Assembly (NCBI GenBank): GCA_963989385.1 | Contig: OZ022508.1 | Span: forward strand, 53,793,087-53,857,086 | Length of the DNA: 64,000 nucleotides | Source of the DNA: Ctena decussata | Taxonomy: Eukaryota > Mollusca > Bivalvia > Lucinida > Lucinidae | Direction of reading: 5' to 3' | In this document: piece by piece, positions 56,964 through 64,000 of the stretch | How positions within the stretch are numbered: the first letter of the stretch is position 1 | Layout: every line of letters starts with the position of its first letter | The notes under the pieces: generated by a model | The model's database searches: none | What the model was told of the DNA's origin: nothing | The model's input: the letters and a program-made list of their open reading frames with translations, nothing else | Position numbers and translations under genes: made by a program

Positions 56964-59900
56964 GTAGAAGGAAAGAAAATCATAAGAAAATCTATTCAGA
57001 CAGTTAAGCCAGAATCTGGTTGCCAGCGTCTAAAATAGATATACAATTATAGTTTACAATAAGACCTCCCCTAACGAAAACGTCTATATATGTGCATCGT
57101 TTTGTTGAAAACAGTCCATGTATAATTCAGCAAAAGTGTGATTTGAACTGGAAGTTTTGATCCTTATAACTAAATATTTGAAGCACTGATAGACAGTTGC
57201 GAGTAAAGAACTTAAAACTACCGTAATTACCTTACAATGTTGGACACGCGGAAGTTGGATCTGATCAGTCTGATCAGAGAGTTTGCTTGTCACCAATGCC
57301 AAATTGATGGACATCACATGATGTAGCTCAAATTACACAAAGCTGTTACACATTCGCAGTACTTTTGAAAAGGTGAAATCCTGACTTATAATCGAATAAA
57401 TACGGTGACTGTCAAGACAGTGATAGATGATTTAATTTCTTTTCTTGGGACATGTGTAAGGCTATGAGGAATGCTCAAAGTTTCATCATGATTTAAACCA
57501 ACGCGTCTGTTTTTGGCAACAATAAACATTTCCATGAACACAAACATTTCCATGAACACAAGAGTTTCAGTTGGATTGTTCATTTTCTTCGAAACTAAAT
57601 ATTAAGTTTGAAATTCAATTTATATGTTTCAAATGATATTATTTGTCAGTGAAGGGACAGTCAATCGTGAAAATAGTCATAGTCATTTCATGAGATATAC
57701 CGATGAGCGAAACTGCCCATTATAAAGTGTATGAGCTCAGCGACCGTAATTGATATTAAGAAATTTCATATCAAATCAATTGTGGAATTCTCCTGTATAT
57801 CTTGTATAAAATAAGTATTGTGACTTAAAAATAGATGAGTCGGTTTAAACCCATCGAACATTAGAATTCTATCAAAACTTGCATATTATCCAGTTTTAAG
57901 AGATTGTATTCAGTCTAAAATGTCAACGGAGTCTGATGTATTATTGTACACGGCAGAAAACGCGTCATAGAATCTTTCCAATAAATATCTTTCAGGAAAA
58001 TGATTTCTAAGGAAAAGCTATCGGAATGGAACAAAAACCAACAGACAGTAATTCAAAATATACTGAGCAAAAGTGAAAACGCTACATTACAGAAGACAGA
58101 TTCTAACTAACACAATGATACCTTTTCATGAATACATGTATAAACATTTTAGTCGTGCAAGACATACAGTAAGAGAATGTCTATAAAATTCTGAATCTGA
58201 TACTCTTCATAACAGAGTTATCTTTCTTTTATTATTTTAACATATTTTGTGATACACCAAAATGCGCATGCGCATATGCATATTTCTTTACTGATCTGAA
58301 GCGTTACATCCAGAGTGATAGAAAAAGCAACAAAAGTTTCACTGTTGTTATTAAGAATAACTTGAGAATTGAAGCTTTATTTTGCAAAATTATAAATTAT
58401 CTCCCTTTGCATTAAAAGTAAAGCAAATTTCAATTTTTTGATTGTTCTTAGGTTCATCAATTTTCTGGGCAACTTTTTTTCTCGTTACTGTAGTGCAATA
58501 TATCATGCACTTCATCTATTGCTAATTTCAACCCAAATTGTTACAATGTGTGAGTAAACCACAAATTAATTTCTGATGGGAATTTCCATTGTTCACGGTT
58601 TCTTATTGCGTTTTCGAAGACATAGCGATATTTCAACACTAATTTTCAAAGACAAGAAAACACATACTGACGTGTGCTTTCTCTTGCGATATGTTTGGCA
58701 TACTGGTTGTTTACCTAAGGCAATATAAGGACAATCGTGTCATGAACTCCTTTTTAAATCAAATTTAAAGTGCCTGATCGACTGTTCAGATTAGCACAGC
58801 AGAAAATCGGATCCCTGTGTACTTCGGTATGTGTTTATTTGATCTGAAACGGCTTATACAGCTACCCACTGGTATCATGGCCTTACATCTGCATTTAACT
58901 TTAAAATGCGTTCTTATTCATAAACCATTTCTGGTACCACAAAACAGAAAAATTGAAAAACAAATCACTTGTAACGTTTTCACTTTTGTTCAGTATATTC
59001 CAAAGCTCAATCATACTCAATGAGGCACCTGTCTAACTTGATAAAAGGTCAGAAATAAATGTGCTATCTTGTGACAGTTGGTAGCCTATATTTGAGCCAG
59101 TTGTTCGGCTATGTTCTCAAAATAAATCTGAAGGCAGTCCTGAATATCGCAGAAACTGAAGTATTGGTTAGCCACTACATGTATCTGTATCTGTATCAAC
59201 AACATGAGCATAATTAGACATAATTCTGAGATACTGTATTTTCTAACCCGCCGATCCAACGCATTTCAAACATACCGTATTCAACTAGGTACAAATAAAA
59301 AAACGACATTCCAAGGCAAGCTTTTATATTCCCCGTTCTTATCACTTCTGGCCATCATTTTTGACATGCTAAGTTTCATAGCTTCTGACCACCATTATCC
59401 CATTCCAAACAATCGAAATGCCACACCAAACCGATCCTTTTCCAGCATGCAGCAGTTCGGAAAGCACTCATTTCTTCTTTCAAAAACTCAAGTTGTACAA
59501 TCGGCGGGACTAAGTGCAAATCGGGTTTTGTCACTAACGGCAGGCCTAAGTGCAAATCTGATTTTGTCGCTAAATGAACCCATTATGAAATGACGGATGG
59601 TTTATTGCACCCAGACAAGTCTGTGAAGTCTTGGCATTATCCTGCCTTTTTAAGAGCGACGCGAACGGATGGTTTGTTACGGTACGGATATTTGGACAGA
59701 TACTCCATAGTGCCAAGTACTGACTGTTGCCGGCATAAATCATTGACGCAAATGCATCAGTGTAATAAAACGTTCCTTTCTATAGCAAACAGTTTTAGTG
59801 TGCACATAACATGACATCAACTTATGACTAGTTTGTCCCATGCAGCCAATGGCATAAGAAACGACACAGACGGTGAATCCCGACATGACCACTTCAGTTG

Positions 59901-60913
59901 CTCTGTTTCTCTGCTCCTCGAAGGGATGTTACGTCTTTATTTTCAGGCAAAACCAAAACTGTTTCCGTTATTTTACTGTCAGTACTTCTCTAAAAGTTAT
60001 ATATGTATCCAATAATATCTGGTAAAGTGTGATGTGGCGAGCACGCGCAAAAGTGCTAAATATAAATCCATGTAAAGGCACTTGCAGTCTTGCAGGACCT
60101 CATGCACTTTGATGTATTGCCATTTTGACTTAATTCAATATTTTACTGTACATGTAAGAATGCTGATGATACAGCAATCAACAATATGTAATGTCTTCCT
60201 AATATGGATATATGCAGGATATTCAATTGGGGTTTCAACACATAACATATGGGACTTTGGCAGAGATATTTGATTTTAAGTGAAGCAATAGACTTCGGAC
60301 TGAAAATTAATCGGGTTTTAGACTTCGAATTTTGAACTTGGGGTACTGGTTGCACTTTGCTGTTGGCAGCCAAAAACAGACCAAACATCATCATTGAGAA
60401 CAGATCCTAGAATGAAACAAGGTTTATTATGCTTACAATATTTACATGCAGCGAATTTTTTTGTTAACCTAAAGTTTTTTCCAATTATTTTCCTCAGTGA
60501 GGATTTTTTCCCTGGAAGATATCTTCTAATATTCACATACAACGGGCTATTGTCAAAACACTGTTCAGTGTCTAGAACGGTCAGTTTATTATTGTATTTG
60601 TTTCTGTAAATAAACGATTGACTTAATTACAAATTGTGACCGAGATGTCAAGGAAAGATTAAATGTATTGATTGCTACTCTGCCGCCCAGTTAATAACAG
60701 GATATTCAATAAACAAGAAACTCTGCCCAAAAGTGCAAGACAACATCTTGTTCATCAGAAATAGCACTGAAGCTGAACTGCTGAATCCGCAGAGACAGTT
60801 CGTAATTGAGCCACACGATAGGGAAAAGCCTGTCTTGTGACTGAACATGATTAACAGAAAGCGGACACAAGCACATAACCCACAAGGCATACAACTTTCA
60901 ACCAATCTTGAGT
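56964..60913. other. No gene recognised
   Basis: About 4 kb without a recognised repeat except the short duplication at 59510. A 129-codon plus-strand frame (59204-59593) overlaps that duplication and shows no domain. An 18-bp duplication (CATTTCCATGAACACAA) lies near 57530. Confidence 0.4.
59510..59577 (+). repeat. Two-copy direct repeat
   Basis: CTAAGTGCAAATC(G/T)G(G/A)TTTTGTC(A/G)CTAA occurs twice, about 36 bp apart. Confidence 0.7.
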
Positions 60914-60927
60914 TAACATTGATTAAA

Positions 60928-61200
60928 TTTTGGTTGGTTGATTTGATGCTTAACGTCCACGGTAAACAACTAGGGTCATGTCGGGACGGTCAGTTAACCT
61001 AACCACACTATTCCTGGTCAGGCTTAGACCTCCTAAGCGGTTAACCAGTACTAAGTGCACATACCTTCGCCAGTAGCTGACAACTGCCCTTCTTGAATCA
61101 GCGGAAGGAGAAACGAAAGTATGTGGCCAGACCGGGATTCGAACCCAGGACCTCTGACTTACGAGTCAGGTGCCCTACCGATTGCGCTACCCGGCCCGGC
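60928..61200 (-). mobile_element. tRNA-derived SINE with intact target-site duplication
   Basis: Same family as 36960-37247. The minus-strand head GGGTAGCGCAATCGGTAGGG and GGTTCGAATCCCGG is followed by a body ending GTTTACCGTGGACGTTAAGC. A 14-bp direct repeat TAACATTGATTAAA (60914-60927 and 61201-61214) flanks it. The anticodon-loop bases differ from the other copy (CGT-like rather than CAT-like). Confidence 0.9.
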
Positions 61201-61276
61201 TAACATTGATTAAACATCGTGACGTTGAATCAACGGTGATTCAATCTTGATTTAACGTTGTGTGCCTGCCGGGTAA
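61201..61276. repeat. ACGTTGAATCAACG-rich short element, split by the SINE
   Basis: GTGACGTTGAATCAACGGTG, ATTCAATCTTGATTTAACG, ending GTGTGCCTGCCGGG. Its left part is the sequence before 60928. Confidence 0.6.
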
Positions 61277-64000
61277 GTTGTTGCATTCTGGGAGCAGGCA
61301 GCAAACATACAAAAACTGATATTTAGTGTCTATAGGCAGTACAAGACAAAATCAAAGACAATGCAAAGTAAGGTAATAAACCCTGACCCGACTATTCTCT
61401 TTACTGCTATCTTTTGTTCTCTTTTTTCTTTCCTTCATATCGTCATGATGCTCGTCAGCTTAAATTTTAGTCCACTCAAGGAAAAATATGAAGAAAATAG
61501 ACATACGTCTAATATTAAATTGTTTTTAAGCTTTCTCTAGATATGGATTTTAGGATATCTCTTCTTCTTGCTAAACCAATATATGGTAAGGTTTTTTTTT
61601 CTTTCTTTTTTTTTAAACATTTTACAGAAGAATCAAACAGTTTGAAACTATCTGTAGTAAGAAAAAACTAGAACGTACTAAAGAAAGGCCACGGTCAAAA
61701 AGCACAACCCACCAAGATAGGAAAATAAATGTGTATAACAAACGACAAAGCGAAGCAGCATGTGTGCAATAACAGACATATTCAGTCTAATTACGAGGAA
61801 CTGCAACAGAAGAACCAAGGGCGTATCTGCTTATACGCAAACACGCAGGTGCAGGTGCGTATTGAAATTTTGTCAACATGACAACGTTTCAAAACCCCCT
61901 TGCATATTTGCATGCTGACATAAATTAGTCAAGATTTCTGCCAACTGCAAATAGTGGAGCAAATCTGTTGGGCTAACTTTCAAGGGGGTGGTCTACGGAG
62001 TGTAACATTTGTTTTTGTATATCAAAATGATCGCCTGGGTTTATAGTTATCAAATTCAGCGTTTGCCACTTTGGCAAACCTTGCATAATTTTGCAGTAGC
62101 CAGTTATTTACGTTACCCGGTTAGATTTTAAATATCAAATATATTTATTGAAGTCAATAAGAAATGTGTTTGATCAATATAAATGTATCAAATATTAATA
62201 TTTTCTGCAAGAATGATTAATATGCTATAAATAAGGCTGCTTAGAAAACAGTTCAGAGCTTCTGTGCTGTTATTTTCGTTACAATATATTATGTACCCCT
62301 CGCAAATTTAGAATGTAACTTAGGTTGTTGCATTTACAAACAATTTGTGATAAAATACCCTAACTTCTTCAATTTTCTAATTGTCCCGTTAAATACCTTT
62401 CTATTACAAAACTAATTTGAGACCTTTAGCTTCTATACTTTGTCAAATATGTACTGTTGAACATGATTACACCTATTCCCTGTTGGTGGCTGCAAAGTCA
62501 TTTTCCCACAATTGCTCCTACAAAAAATGGCTAATAAATTATTTTAAACTGACAAATTGGCCTTTATGGAATAAGATCATGTAATACATGATATAAAACA
62601 ACATTCGCTTATGTGCGTGCGCGCGTGCGTGTCGGTTCATGCATGCGTGCATGCGTACACCGCAGTCAATTGTATAAATTGTAAGATAAAAATTATCGTC
62701 AAATTGTACATTTGTAAATAAAATCTACACGGTATGTGAAAAAATATGGTGTCGGAAGGGGAGGAGGAGCCGACAAAAAAAAATGATATAAAACAACAGT
62801 TCACATTTGTGTTCTGACCTTACAACACATATATTAACCATAGTAACGTACTTTACAGATTAAAACGTTTGATTAGAGCATCGTTCATTCCCACCACGAA
62901 TATACCTCTTTGAAATTCTGACTTTTAAACAACACAGTTGTGATGACAATACATTTAGTTGTTATTTATTGTAAAATGAGAGTTTCATCGCCTACTTAGA
63001 CACAAAGCAGTGTTATTTACATGAATTGCAAAGTTGAGATTGTCCTGATGTTCAAATGAACCATTTGCAAATCAATCTGTACAGAGAATAAGTATATTTT
63101 GTTATTAATAGCCAAATGGCTTTTAAACTAAACCAAAAGTGTCGAACCAGCTAATCATAACTTACGGTTTTGTACTAGGAAAGGTAACGTTAATAACCTT
63201 TCTTTCAAACAGACCCTGAGATAAATATTACTACTGCCAAATGTTTGTGTTGTCCTTTTATTTGTAATCTTCAAAAATCAGTTTAGTTCTCTGCATGTTT
63301 GCCATCATTCTTCCATATATAGCCATATATAGAAAAGGGCAGAAAAGGATGAAAAGGCGTTTGTGTGACTAATTATGTTTAGTTAAGGCCAGCTTTGCGA
63401 TCACTTACATGGAATAGGCTGGATGTTTATTTGGCTAGTATCGTCTAACTACTTGTCTTATAACTTTATGCTGCTATTTTCAATTTGGTATCGCGAGTGG
63501 AGTGTTTCACAGAAAGAATAAATTCCTGATTGCTGCCCTTTTATTCTACTTTCTCTGTTTTGACCTTTTCTTATATAAAAACAATATATAAAACCAACGT
63601 TTTTTGTCTAAAAGCATACAATTTCATCAAAGTAACGTATATAACAGGTTAAAAAGTATGAGTTTCTTTATTCTACTGCAGCAAGTGTAAAGTTCTGTGT
63701 GCTTGCCATGAAAAGTTCCGTCATACCTCATCGTATTTAAAAGTACACTGACCCACTTTAATTACGCACCACTTTTCCGGAGCCCGCATTTTACACAAAA
63801 ATTGATATAATTTAAGATTTGTTTATAGAATGTTATTATTTGGCATTTTATCTATTTGATGACGGCCAAAGAAATTCAGAATCACTCATGCGAAACCTTC
63901 CAGTTCCTCACAAGCACATTTTGACAAAACTGCACGTGGAACCTAAGCGTTTACACTTTTTAAATGCATTATGCAATAGCCATTTTCCCCAGTGATCGTT
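61277..64000. other. No gene or mobile element recognised
   Basis: AT-rich unique-looking DNA with T-runs near 61590 and the alternating tract at 62614-62660. No long reading frame. Confidence 0.45.
62614..62660. repeat. Alternating purine-pyrimidine tract
   Basis: GTGCGTGCGCGCGTGCGTG and CATGCATGCGTGCATGCGTA runs; Z-DNA-prone simple sequence. Confidence 0.8.

Overview
The window looks like nuclear DNA from a marine bivalve mollusc. It is AT-rich and gene-poor, with spliceosomal GT/AG exons separated by kilobases of non-coding DNA. It is packed with short palindromic transposons, tRNA-derived SINEs, decayed non-LTR retrotransposons and long elements built from tandem repeats. The repeat types (GAGCCGCGACACGAGAAAACC-type foldbacks, SINEs ending in ATCA repeats, tandem-repeat elements with TCCG microsatellites) are what I associate with venerid-like clams. 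This assignment is inference, not a database match. Nothing bacterial is present.

One protein-coding gene is recognised with confidence. It is a voltage-gated proton channel (Hv1/HVCN1-like) on the minus strand, of which four consecutive exons lie between 21891 and 4437. Exon A (21767-21891) encodes S1. Exon B (19820-20253) encodes a very long glycosylation-rich S1-S2 loop and the first half of S2. Exon C (5445-5498) encodes the rest of S2 and the S2-S3 turn. Exon D (4437-4575) encodes S3 and S4. All splice phases agree. The channel keeps the S1 selectivity aspartate, but it has Trp in place of the S2 charge-transfer glutamate and Leu in place of the first S4 arginine. The first coding exon(s) and the C-terminal coiled coil were not found.

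Layout. 1-4.4 kb: a candidate plus-strand exon of unknown family (707-1057) and foldback elements. 4.4-21.9 kb: the proton-channel gene, whose roughly 14-kb second visible intron holds a 2.25-kb tandem-repeat element (6612-8866), a decayed LINE (9770-11940) and several MITEs. 22-31 kb: MITEs, SINEs, minisatellites and foldbacks. 31-36 kb: a 5'-truncated minus-strand LINE (32461-33765), a MITE and a SINE. 36-46.7 kb: a SINE with clean target-site duplications, a 69-bp minisatellite, and three more tandem-repeat elements (39209-40242, 42473-43389, 44723-46684). 47-57 kb: more MITEs, a truncated tandem-repeat element interrupted by a LINE tail, and a 2.9-kb nested foldback (53672-56569). 57-64 kb: mostly unrecognised AT-rich sequence with one SINE.

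Most remaining open reading frames are chance readings through repeats. The most interesting points are the unusual proton channel, the shared architecture of four otherwise unrelated tandem-repeat element families (compatible with non-autonomous Helentron-like rolling-circle elements), and the recurrence of AGGTCAAGGTCA (nuclear-receptor half-site type) in three of those families.
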